The notes beneath the pieces are model-generated. The model did no database searches, was not told the DNA's origin, and worked only from the letters and a program-made list of their open reading frames with translations. Positions 56,501 through 63,585 of a stretch of 64,000 nt of DNA are shown in pieces; the stretch's first letter is position 1, and the number at the start of each line of letters is the position of its first letter. The stretch is from NCBI GenBank assembly GCA_029233985.1, contig JARGOK010000001.1, positions 1,581 to 65,580 of the forward strand. The letters run 5' to 3'. A program made the position numbers and the translations under genes. The DNA comes from Candidatus Altimarinota bacterium. GTDB lineage: Bacteria; Patescibacteriota; Gracilibacteria; JAUYGZ01.

Positions 56501-56730
56501 CTCGAAAAATTATTGCTGATAGATCACTTCTGAAAGTACTCGTGAAAAACCCTCGGGAACTAATGAGGGACTTAATGGCACAGTTTCGAGAATTCTCTAG
56601 GCACCAGAAGGATCCTTTTGAATTGGCGTTTCAAGTGAGTGAAAGAGGTAATCAGGCACAACTCAAGGTTTCTATTATTGGGGAAGATGCCTTGTTGAGG
56701 AAAACCTATACTGTGGAGCTTGGATCATAA
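53569..56730 (+). CDS. Very long acidic helical protein of unknown function
   Basis: The protein has 1053 residues. Residues 1-600 are helical and highly charged, with repeated units that each contain a MKNRGLEAIDPDS or MFRKMGSIDPTALE or MRKKGSLSIKELP phrase about 100 residues apart (near 185, 360 and 430), so this half probably arose by internal duplication. Residues 605-860 are an extreme Glu-rich stretch, presumably disordered or single-helix. A compact C-terminal domain (about 870-1053) follows, with LEQLISELQQMLMLESLNAT and YYVNMVTGKSVARKIIADRS. No signal peptide or membrane helix is present. An intrinsic terminator follows the stop. The function is unknown; a cytoskeletal or scaffold role is only a guess. 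Confidence 0.8.
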   Translation: MTDIPSSPEEERDLIPSMDEVDNFNEDLDDLNKEEQQGLEIDQEDQEAQESLEKSRRIASTEAPDMLSSLEFRPTTLLNREYDADKILEKRDVHSFLAKYRAVLSDEAYEELEDQVKNQIERNVKPRWEIEQKLANERYRNEAKTKITDAMKFDKDDLKNSELQKGGYQAFEELMKNRGLEAIDPDSPVKGELEFHLDEQMKSLYAEWKGKCEKNISEADMKAMNILNMVKGKLERSVFSRSELIDNAHFWKDTGAFESFIKNGKFFGLEKAMKEIEGLNPKKHDELQEMVSGLINGKGYENWKQSYIDVQEGRLESMKKEVDTQMTMTPDDITNESYAKNPKAFQDAMFRKMGSIDPTALENEQEADLKQYITELSDKKYVEWQKLHSGEMTTEQTTGSKKLRNALSLSKKEMMDEKYDDPKEFEKLMRKKGSLSIKELPDGVRADMEKGMGAQIKKLHQKHIKERKKILEKQAMKKKTDIFKKSGLNVSFSKLDQGILERGTPRMNVLRKMPELRPFLGGTNTLFEPLIHIWTVMLDEGGGESGFQAMKQRLQGVKDKNDPQAVLNAMLGASSAREALKRVRATSEQAWMQFEMGMAGLGVGWESQDTEETQDSEDLDDVHELEGLEELELEESEEIEEIEEEEEEVGEEEHSLNPELMLREVIRMEDTKKLEDLQEEKEENEKVEEDVEELEEPEEAVEDTEDIEEKEMMENDEFGNGLTLKEPVVLSEDDNEEIDKEEEHIEELVNELNITSDEELIETDEPYEEAVEEQEVEFGEERLAMTEMIEQDEEEQGILDTGDELENLEQNEESQEEQEDETEKQEMLKLVLEALEREQAEEDELEEEQDVIPLNEVALHQDMGMLEKMMKEQIKIHTLYLRMLEDEENIEGLEQLISELQQMLMLESLNATLDHNRLFDALQKKLALEKWWEEHGFIITAKSDFDTFLSQYTGDVTVSRALQIFCYYVNMVTGKSVARKIIADRSLLKVLVKNPRELMRDLMAQFREFSRHQKDPFELAFQVSERGNQAQLKVSIIGEDALLRKTYTVELGS

Positions 56731-56742
56731 AGCTGGGATCTC

Positions 56743-56778
56743 AAAAAAGACCCCAGAACTACTCGGGTCTTTTTTTTT
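56743..56778. terminator. Intrinsic terminator after the acidic protein gene
   Basis: The stem AAAAAAGACCC/GGGTCTTTTTT with an 11-base loop is followed by further T residues. It starts 13 bases after the stop at 56730 and can also end the minus-strand gene at 56792 on the other side. Confidence 0.9.
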
Positions 56779-56791
56779 GTAAAGAACAATA

Positions 56792-57136
56792 TTATTTTTT
56801 TATAATTTTATTGATATGCTTTCTCAGAACTAGAAAAGTATCTGAAGCATATTGTAAAGACGATGCGCTCCCATCCATTTCCCATGCGATTGGCTCCTTC
56901 AAGCATTTTTCATCATCAAAGAAATATTTGGCAAACTGAGCAAAAAACAAAAAGTCTGCTTTAGTCATAGGAGTCGGCAAGTGATTTTTGTGAGGTGCAA
57001 AACGCATCCAAAACTTCTCGAAGTCATTAATACCTTTTTCCTTATTTGGAAAATCTGGCAGCTTTTCTTGCCAATTTTCAACAAATATTTCTGAAAGAGC
57101 TGCTGGGCATGCTTCAGTTTGAATATTTTTATTCAT
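56792..57136 (-). CDS. Small hypothetical protein
   Basis: This 114-residue soluble protein is rich in Phe, Trp and Lys (DFEKFWMRFAPHKNHLPTPM, then FFAQFAKYFFDDEKCLKEPI) and probably all-helical. No domain is recognised. It has its own AT-rich upstream region and shares the downstream terminator with the convergent acidic protein gene. An ATAAT-like box about 15 bases before the ATG is compatible with a leaderless transcript. Confidence 0.65.
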   Translation of the reverse strand: MNKNIQTEACPAALSEIFVENWQEKLPDFPNKEKGINDFEKFWMRFAPHKNHLPTPMTKADFLFFAQFAKYFFDDEKCLKEPIAWEMDGSASSLQYASDTFLVLRKHINKIIKK

Positions 57137-57328
57137 ATATATGGAAATTATGGATGTGCTGACTGCATTATAATACTATTTTCTATTTTCGCAAGTTTTC
57201 ATTTTTTTTCCTGTCAAGAATCAACGACAACATGTTGGGTGGGTAAAACACCTCATTTTTGAGTTTATTTTATAATATTACTCTGTCTGTATTAGTTTTT
57301 GGAAGTAGTGGTGAATACAAATTCGGGA

Positions 57329-57371
57329 TTCCCACAAAGGCCCTAGACATCACCTGATTTTTTTGTGGGAA
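57329..57371. repeat. 10-base inverted repeat after the radical SAM gene
   Basis: TTCCCACAAA (57329-57338) and TTTGTGGGAA (57362-57371) are perfect complements with a 23-base spacer. The repeat starts 7 bases after the radical SAM stop. No T-run follows the stem on either strand, so it is not a standard terminator; 3'-end RNA protection or a Rho-type stop are possibilities. The rest of the 57137-57377 gap holds nothing I can name. Confidence 0.5.
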
Positions 57372-57377
57372 AAAAGA

Positions 57378-58706
57378 TCACACATCTAGTTGTCTCGGTC
57401 CTCCAAAAAGCTCCTGTTCTCTTTGAGTGCTTGGTAAAAACCCCCTAGTCTCCTCCTTTCCATTTGGGTTTCCTACCCCTCCCCAGCAGGTAGAGATGGT
57501 TTTGTCGCGAATAGCTGACCTGAGACTTTCTATCTGAAGAACATCAAAATCGGGAATGTAGCGCTCTTGATCGGTATCGTAGATCACTTTTCCAATAGGT
57601 GCTTTTGACCAATTATCTACACATCCGGTGATGACTAAATCTATCTCATCGTTGACAGTATTTTTCACTCCATTTATGGAAAACAAGCGATATCCCGCCC
57701 TACACCAATAAGGATTTTCTGAATCAAACAATTCCCAACCATCCTTAGGGTCGAAGAAGGAAATACATTCTTCGATTCCCTCAGCTGACATATCTTCGCT
57801 AACTCCGAACTGAAGAGGAGTGTCTAAGTACTCTTCTTGAAGCTTTGATAAGTGCTTCCAGAATGTTTTTACGTCATCTGTTGTGAGCTCGTATTCCTGG
57901 ACACCATCTTGATTGATAAAGTTTGCAAAAGCATTGAAACGACAAACTCTGATGTTGTTTTCTAAACACCAATCTGCAACTTTTCTCATAGACGCTAGGT
58001 TGCAGCTTTTTTTGCTAATGAGCTGAGTGGTAATGATGTCGTACCCACCCCCTTCTGGAAAGGTTTCTGTATTCCAGGCTTTGATGTTTTTGATAGCCCG
58101 AAGAATAGGTTCTTTCTTTGGAGTACCTTCCATGGGGTGATCGAGAACAGTATTGTACAGAGATATCGTAATAATCCCATATCCAATCTGCCAGCCTTTA
58201 GACAAACGATTGTTTGCTGTCGGACCCGAAAGGAGGTTTCCACTGGTCCATGCATTTCCATTTTGTTCACTGATATCATAACGAAAGGCTGAACCTGCTT
58301 GGCCAAGACGATCTAAAGCAATATCAGAAAAGCTATCTGCTGTGACCAAACCCATATCGTAGCCTTGCTCACGAAAATCTCTTGCGACTTGCTTTGCGAG
58401 CTCTGTATCCACCTCGTAAGGCGGAAGAGTCTGGAAATAACAGCCGCTGCAATTTGCTGCACAAGTGGGTTCTTTTGGGCCGCCCAAAAGAGAACTCGTG
58501 CTTGGTTTTCCGGTTTTATTTGTGACGTGAAAGTACAAGGTGATTTGTTCGGGGCTGAGATCTGAAAAAGGAGTCGTTGGATCTGTATAAGGATATACAA
58601 GAATATACTTTTTCGGCTGATTTTTTTCCTTTCCCTTGCTGACACAACAGCCACCTGCCGAAGCAAACGATGGCTCTTCTGAAGTGTTATTTTTAATGTT
58701 TTTCAT
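57378..58706 (-). CDS. Radical SAM protein with SPASM-like C-terminal cysteines
   Basis: The 442-residue enzyme binds a SAM-cleaving [4Fe-4S] cluster through TCAANCSGCYF (Cys82, Cys86, Cys89; CxxxCxxC). The N-terminal tail has an unusual AGGCCVSKGK motif (residues 17-26). The radical SAM barrel spans about 80-290 with DMGLVTADSFSDI and GYGIITISLYNTV strands. The C-terminal third carries further Cys residues (PYWCRAGYRLFSINGV, DLVITGCVDNWSKAPIGKV, STCWGGVGN), a spacing that suggests a SPASM/twitch auxiliary cluster. Such enzymes modify peptides or proteins, but I see no precursor peptide gene. It lies 75 bases downstream of a TrpR-like repressor, separated from it by a hairpin terminator. The substrate is unknown. 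Confidence 0.82.
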   Translation of the reverse strand: MKNIKNNTSEEPSFASAGGCCVSKGKEKNQPKKYILVYPYTDPTTPFSDLSPEQITLYFHVTNKTGKPSTSSLLGGPKEPTCAANCSGCYFQTLPPYEVDTELAKQVARDFREQGYDMGLVTADSFSDIALDRLGQAGSAFRYDISEQNGNAWTSGNLLSGPTANNRLSKGWQIGYGIITISLYNTVLDHPMEGTPKKEPILRAIKNIKAWNTETFPEGGGYDIITTQLISKKSCNLASMRKVADWCLENNIRVCRFNAFANFINQDGVQEYELTTDDVKTFWKHLSKLQEEYLDTPLQFGVSEDMSAEGIEECISFFDPKDGWELFDSENPYWCRAGYRLFSINGVKNTVNDEIDLVITGCVDNWSKAPIGKVIYDTDQERYIPDFDVLQIESLRSAIRDKTISTCWGGVGNPNGKEETRGFLPSTQREQELFGGPRQLDV

Positions 58707-58725
58707 ATGATTAATAATTGAATAA

Positions 58726-58747
58726 TAAAAAAACCGCAGAAATGCGG
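58726..58747 (-). terminator. Hairpin with T-run between the TrpR-like and radical SAM genes
   Basis: On the minus strand CCGCA-loop-TGCGG is followed by seven T residues. It sits 35 bases after the TrpR-like stop and about 20 bases before the radical SAM ATG, with the T-run reading toward that gene. It either ends the repressor transcript or acts as an attenuator that partly reads through. Confidence 0.8.
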
Positions 58748-58781
58748 GTGGTGGATCATCAGAAAGTGTAAAGACTGGGTT

Positions 58782-59069
58782 TTACTTCAGTCGTTCGAGC
58801 ATAAGCTGATACCCACCCGTTCCATGATGCAGCCAATGGGCAACACGAGTAACGGTAGCAGTACTTGCTCCGGTTTCTTTTGCAATCGCTCGATAAGAAG
58901 TTTTGTTTTTGAGCATTTTAGCGATTTTCCACCTCTCAGAGAGGGACTTGAGTTCAGATATGGTGCACAAATCACGAAGAAACTCTTGTGATTCTTTTTC
59001 TGTATTGAGTTTTGAGAGAACACAACAGAGTTCTTTCATCTCACTTGTAAATGGTTCGTTTGTATTCAT
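58782..59069 (-). CDS. TrpR-like (YerC/YecD-type) repressor
   Basis: The protein has 95 residues. It matches the TrpR fold: LRDLCTISELKSLSERWKIA (helices B and C) and the DNA-binding helix-turn-helix MLKNKTSYRAIAKETGASTATVTRVAHWLHHG (about 47-80). YerC/YecD family members are TrpR-like proteins of Firmicutes and CPR bacteria whose ligand is not established. A 16-base palindrome overlaps its -10 box, which suggests autoregulation. A radical SAM gene follows after a terminator. Tryptophan as co-repressor is not assured, since no trp biosynthetic gene is in view. Confidence 0.9.
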   Translation of the reverse strand: MNTNEPFTSEMKELCCVLSKLNTEKESQEFLRDLCTISELKSLSERWKIAKMLKNKTSYRAIAKETGASTATVTRVAHWLHHGTGGYQLMLERLK

Positions 59070-59077
59070 AGTGTTTT

Positions 59078-59117
59078 AATGTGCTAACACATTATTCGTA
59101 TTTTATTGTATTGTCAA
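59078..59117 (-). promoter_or_regulatory. Promoter and palindromic operator of the TrpR-like gene
   Basis: On the minus strand TTGACA (complement of 59112-59117) is followed 17 bases later by TAATGT (complement of 59089-59094). The perfect palindrome AATGTG-CTAA-CACATT (59078-59093) overlaps the -10 box and ends 9 bases before the ATG at 59069. A repressor bound there would block RNA polymerase. The motif differs from the E. coli trp operator core (CTAG half-sites). Binding is inferred. Confidence 0.65.
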
Positions 59118-59182
59118 GAATATCCTATTTTATGTTTGTATCGAACAATCATATTTGATAAAGTTCATTGGCTACCAGAAAT

Positions 59183-59258
59183 GCCACCTTAGCTCAGCTG
59201 GTAGAGCAACGGTTTTGTAAACCGTGGGTCGTCGGTTCGAATCCGACAGGTGGCTCCA
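59183..59258 (+). tRNA. tRNA-Thr (TGT)
   Basis: A standard 76-base cloverleaf: acceptor GCCACCT/AGGTGGC, D-arm GCTCAGCTGGTAGAGC, anticodon stem ACGGT/ACCGT with loop TTTGTAA and anticodon TGT (59216-59218), T-arm GTCGGTTCGAATCCGAC, discriminator T and encoded CCA. It reads ACA (Thr). Confidence 0.97.
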
Positions 59259-59376
59259 TTTTTTTCCTCTCTTAAGATTTGAATCCTAGATAAAATTGTA
59301 GTTGTTCTCACAAGTTTCTTTGTGGGTATCGTATTTTTCGAGGTATTGTTTTAGAAGCATTCTTAAATCAACACCT

Positions 59377-60861
59377 ATGTCATACCAATACGATACGATC
59401 ATTCTCGGTGCTGGATCTGGAGGTCTCACGGCTTATATGGCTCTTTCGAGCATTGGAAAGAAAGTTTTGTTGGTGGAAAAAGATAAAATGGGAGGAGAGT
59501 GTACCAATACGGGTTGTATTCCGTCAAAGAGTCTCATTCATCAAGCAAAAAAATACCGAGAAGGCATAGAAATACATGGAAGAAGCAACGAAATGGAAGT
59601 ATTTCGAAAAAATGCTCTTTCTGCTGTTCGAAATATGGTCAAGCATATTCGAGATGAAGAAGAGCCTGAACCCTTAATTGAGAAATATAAGAATAGCGTC
59701 GTACGTGGCACAGGTAGCTTGATTGACAAGCATACGGTAAAAGTGGTGAGGGAACAGCATACAAAACGATACACCGCGAAGACTATCATCATTGCAACGG
59801 GTTCACGAGCGAGAACTGTGCCTGTAGAAGGATTAGAACAAAGAAACCTCCTGACGAATGAAAATGTGTTTGATCTGAAGGAAATACCAGAGCATCTGCT
59901 CATCCTCGGAGGAGGTCCTATTGGATGTGAACTAGGACAAGCTCTGACTCACCTGGGAACCAAGGTAAGCATTGTGAACAAACGGGATTACATTATGCCA
60001 CGAGACGAAGAAGAGTGTGCTAAACAAACTGAAGAAGTGTTTCGATCACAAGGCATTCAGATCTTTAATAATGCGACGATTCATGAGGTAAAGGGAAGAG
60101 TTGCTGTCATTGAGCAAGAAGTTGATGGAAAGAAACACAAACACTCTGTTGATTTTCAGTATCTTCTCCAAGGAGTAGGGCGTATACCAAATCTTGATGA
60201 TCTCAATTTGAAAGAGTTGGGAGTGAAGTACAATGACCGAATGATCTTTGTCGACAAGCACTATCGGACCAGTGTGAAGAATATCTATGCCATTGGTGAT
60301 GTTTCTTCACAGGCGAAGTTTACTCATACGGCTGAAGATCAAGGGCGGCATATTATGAAACGAATGATTTTTCCTTGGTACCCAGCTGAGACCAAGAAAC
60401 CAGTACCTCACGTGACCTATCTTGACCAGGAAGTGGCCGGGGTAGGGTATACATATTCGGAGGCTGTGGAAAAGTATGGCAAAAAGAATGTTGTAAAGGT
60501 TTCGGTTGATTTTGGTGTGAGCGACCGAGCAAAGACAGATGAAGTCACGAAAGGAGTCTTGATCGCAATCTGTGCTCCACTGACAGGGAAGATCTATGGA
60601 GCTCATATTATGGGGAAAAATGCTGGTGAGATGATTGGAGTCTTTACCTTGGCAATCCAAGAAAAGGTCTCGATGTACAAGCTGAACAAGATGATCGTGC
60701 CATATCCAACGCTCTCACAGGCAATCAAGTTTTTGACGGACGAATATCTGGCGGATAGTAGTGAGAATGTGAAGAAGTATTTGCCGAGGATTGTGGGGAG
60801 GTGGGTGCTCAAGGGACTGGTTATTGGTATTATTCTTTTTTTTCTGACTCATATTTTTTAA
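59377..60861 (+). CDS. FAD/NAD(P) disulfide reductase with C-terminal membrane anchor
   Basis: From the ATG at 59377 the protein has 494 residues; the frame extends 25 codons upstream without family-like sequence. It is a pyridine nucleotide-disulfide oxidoreductase of the dihydrolipoamide/mercuric reductase group: YDTIILGAGSGGLTAYMALS (FAD), GGECTNTGCIPSKSL (redox pair CxxxxC), LILGGGPIGCELGQAL (NAD(P)), NIYAIGDVSSQAKFTHTAED (second FAD site), and a dimerisation domain ending near LSQAIKFLTDEYL. The terminal segment VLKGLVIGIILFFLTHIF is a hydrophobic tail anchor, unusual for this family. The substrate is unknown; membrane-bound NADH oxidation is one possibility. Confidence 0.9.
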   Translation: MSYQYDTIILGAGSGGLTAYMALSSIGKKVLLVEKDKMGGECTNTGCIPSKSLIHQAKKYREGIEIHGRSNEMEVFRKNALSAVRNMVKHIRDEEEPEPLIEKYKNSVVRGTGSLIDKHTVKVVREQHTKRYTAKTIIIATGSRARTVPVEGLEQRNLLTNENVFDLKEIPEHLLILGGGPIGCELGQALTHLGTKVSIVNKRDYIMPRDEEECAKQTEEVFRSQGIQIFNNATIHEVKGRVAVIEQEVDGKKHKHSVDFQYLLQGVGRIPNLDDLNLKELGVKYNDRMIFVDKHYRTSVKNIYAIGDVSSQAKFTHTAEDQGRHIMKRMIFPWYPAETKKPVPHVTYLDQEVAGVGYTYSEAVEKYGKKNVVKVSVDFGVSDRAKTDEVTKGVLIAICAPLTGKIYGAHIMGKNAGEMIGVFTLAIQEKVSMYKLNKMIVPYPTLSQAIKFLTDEYLADSSENVKKYLPRIVGRWVLKGLVIGIILFFLTHIF

Positions 60862-60984
60862 AGGACATATAGGGTTTGTTAGAGTGATTGATAAATGATT
60901 CAAAACTGGCCTTGAAACAAGGCTACAAGCAAATGGTAATGTTGCTTTTCTTCTAGTAAAATTGGATTTAAACTGTGCACTCAA

Positions 60985-62607
60985 ATGAATAATGCAGTAC
61001 CTATGGACGAAATATCTATTCCTTGGCCTCAAGACAGAGAAAGCCAATACCATCGCTTACTTGATTTGAGGCAACAGCTTGTTTTTGGGCAAATCCAAAA
61101 AGTACGAGATCAATTACAGGTGCTTCTTTCAACAGATTTTGAGTATATTGATGCCTCTCTTGCGCAACATCTCTTTGAAAGCAGTTCAACTGATAAAACC
61201 ATTCTTGATGAGGCTTATATGCAACTCAGGCCTGAAAATCACACACAAACTGTTCTTTCAGATACCGATCAAACCCTTCTTGAACGAGTTCCTGTTCATC
61301 AAATACCCACGCTATCAGGAACTGTTCTCGATAGCACTCCACAAGTTGAAAGCGATAGTCCTTCTCAGCATCTCCAGTCTTGGATTACTGCTTCTATTCG
61401 AAGCACTCTTCTAAACCTTGCCAATATTGCCCCAGAGAAGTCTGCAGAAAGTGTTTTTGATAAAGAACTCTTATTTCCATTTGAAACTCAATATCCAGAC
61501 TTGGTTATAAAAAGCATTTCGTTCGCCTTACAAAAAGAACTGGCTTGTGAAAGTGTTTCTCTTATCGGACAAGGGAATATGGGATGGGTATTTGTTTGTA
61601 CAAATGATGATGGTCAAAAACGAGTTGCGAAGGTGCCAAAACCTCACACAAGCGACCAATCACTTGAACTTTATGATCAGGAAATAGAATTTTTTCAAAA
61701 CTACCACTACCATTTGACATCACACCATACTGAACAGTGGTTTCCTGCGTATCATAACTCTGGACACTTAAATATCGATGGAAGATCATTTTTGTATGGA
61801 GTTTTTGATTATTGCTATGGACCAATTCGTTTAAATGATAAGAATGAAAATTCTGATGCTGTCATGTCTTTAGCTGAAATTATACCAATATTTTCATCAC
61901 TTCATCCTGGGTTTAGCCTTTTGCTTGTAGAACATATGCTTCTCGCATTATTTGATTTTCAATCAACGATGAGTGGCATCATCCACCGAGATCTCAAACC
62001 TGACAACTACTTTCTTCATTTTCAGACTGCTTCTTTATTGTGGAATGAATCTCAGATTAACTCTGATTTTTCTGACAGTATTAGCCTTCAAAAACTTTGG
62101 AACAACCTGCAAAGTATTGAAAGAAGAATCCTCACCAATGATTTTGGACTGGTCATAGAAATGGAACCCAATCTTTTTGACCCTGTAACAGACGATAAAG
62201 GCGAAGTGATCCTTGGGCTTACACCTCGATATGCAAATATTGGTGCAATTTTAAAAAATGGGCCATATGCTCACTCCGATAGATACTCAATAGCTTGTAT
62301 TCTTTATGAGATGATTTCAGGTGAAAATGCTCAATCTGGAAGAGAAAGAACCTCAAAAATATTTACTGTGCCTGATGGACTCACAAATATTCAACAAGAA
62401 GTAATGAGAATTGCAGTACGAGTATTAAATGATGAACGAGAACAACTGCCTCATGTTGATAATGAAAAAGAATGGCAAATCACTAAAGAGTTCTTGGAAG
62501 ATGTTCAACGTCATCTTCACAAATATTCACTCATTATTGCTCCTGGCTTTTTCCGTTCAATATTTTATCAGGTGATAAATATATTGAAATGCCCTTCTTT
62601 TGACTAG
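60985..62607 (+). CDS. Ser/Thr protein kinase-like protein
   Basis: The protein has 540 residues and no membrane segment. The N-terminal 180 are unique. The kinase domain spans about 190-500: glycine loop LIGQGNMGWVFVC (193-205), VAKVPKP with Lys216, HRDLKPDN (334-341), NDFGLV (385-390) with a normal DFG, and APE-region GLTPRYANIG. A long insertion between the HRD and DFG motifs (344-380) is unusual. Compared with the transmembrane kinase at 26704 it has canonical catalytic residues. It is followed 73 bases later by an unknown 287-residue protein on the same strand. The substrate is unknown. Confidence 0.82.
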   Translation: MNNAVPMDEISIPWPQDRESQYHRLLDLRQQLVFGQIQKVRDQLQVLLSTDFEYIDASLAQHLFESSSTDKTILDEAYMQLRPENHTQTVLSDTDQTLLERVPVHQIPTLSGTVLDSTPQVESDSPSQHLQSWITASIRSTLLNLANIAPEKSAESVFDKELLFPFETQYPDLVIKSISFALQKELACESVSLIGQGNMGWVFVCTNDDGQKRVAKVPKPHTSDQSLELYDQEIEFFQNYHYHLTSHHTEQWFPAYHNSGHLNIDGRSFLYGVFDYCYGPIRLNDKNENSDAVMSLAEIIPIFSSLHPGFSLLLVEHMLLALFDFQSTMSGIIHRDLKPDNYFLHFQTASLLWNESQINSDFSDSISLQKLWNNLQSIERRILTNDFGLVIEMEPNLFDPVTDDKGEVILGLTPRYANIGAILKNGPYAHSDRYSIACILYEMISGENAQSGRERTSKIFTVPDGLTNIQQEVMRIAVRVLNDEREQLPHVDNEKEWQITKEFLEDVQRHLHKYSLIIAPGFFRSIFYQVINILKCPSFD

Positions 62608-62680
62608 GATATCCTTACAGATAATTGACAATCCTAAAAGATAACATATAATTTCACCTATTGAACTCTAACACTATGCT

Positions 62681-63544
62681 GTGAATTCACATGTCAACAG
62701 CCTTGGCCTAAACGACCAACAAATGGATCTTTTTTCGCGAGTTATTCCCTCACCTGAAAAACTCGGCATTATTTTAATGGAAGGTCGTCACCATAGGTTT
62801 TCTCGTTTTGAGAGAGGTTTTGAAGCGTTGTGCGCATTGGCAAGTGGTGATGAAGCGACATTACGAGTCATGAAAGCTTCTTCTGTTGGACTGCTAAATA
62901 AAATGAATGATGCCGTATGGAACCTTTGTTATCAAAAGGAAGGGTTTGATGAGCTGCTTCCGCCCTACCCTTTTGAATCGGTTCGAAGTGTCCGTGAAAA
63001 TATTATGGAAGTATGCAAAAACCTGCAAGTAGCCACCAATGATACAGTGCTGAATCAAGAAAGGAACTATTCTTTGCTGACCCAAATGTTATGTGACCTC
63101 TTAAAGCAACATCATAAGCTTTTCCAAACAGAAACTGGAACTATCGCAAGGCTCAAAAAATGTATTCCTATTTATTGCTCAGACAACCTCAAAGAGTTCT
63201 TATCTCTTGAAGAGTCTCCGCTCACACTATGCCATGAAGTTGAGCATTATGTGCGAGCACTCACTGAAAGCAAGGTCTCATCTGATCTTCAGATACCTGC
63301 TGAAATTCGTTCTTTGCTCGTCTGGAGAGATGGTGATATAAGAAACCTCAAGAATCAGAGACTCATGACGCTTTTATCTCAACTCAGTCTTCATGAAGAA
63401 GAACTTTTAGAGACTATAAAACATGCTCACAGTGATTTTTCAAAAGTTCCTACACAAAAACTCGATCGATTTCATGCGGAACTTATGGATCTCGTTGAGA
63501 TATATCTCCTTCGCCATCAACAAGAAGAGAGTAAGATTGCTTAG
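62681..63544 (+). CDS. Hypothetical protein downstream of the kinase
   Basis: This 287-residue cytoplasmic, helical protein starts at GTG (62681) or at an in-frame ATG (62723); a short ATG six bases before the GTG is out of frame. It contains GIILMEGRHHRFSRFERGFE, ETGTIARLKKCIPIYCSDNL and SLHEEELLETIKHAHSDFSK. No recognised domain. Its position suggests a partner or substrate of the kinase. It ends 41 bases before murB. Confidence 0.7.
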   Translation: MNSHVNSLGLNDQQMDLFSRVIPSPEKLGIILMEGRHHRFSRFERGFEALCALASGDEATLRVMKASSVGLLNKMNDAVWNLCYQKEGFDELLPPYPFESVRSVRENIMEVCKNLQVATNDTVLNQERNYSLLTQMLCDLLKQHHKLFQTETGTIARLKKCIPIYCSDNLKEFLSLEESPLTLCHEVEHYVRALTESKVSSDLQIPAEIRSLLVWRDGDIRNLKNQRLMTLLSQLSLHEEELLETIKHAHSDFSKVPTQKLDRFHAELMDLVEIYLLRHQQEESKIA

Positions 63545-63585
63545 CTCAATACTGAAGGCTATCATTGCTGTACTAGAGAAACTTT

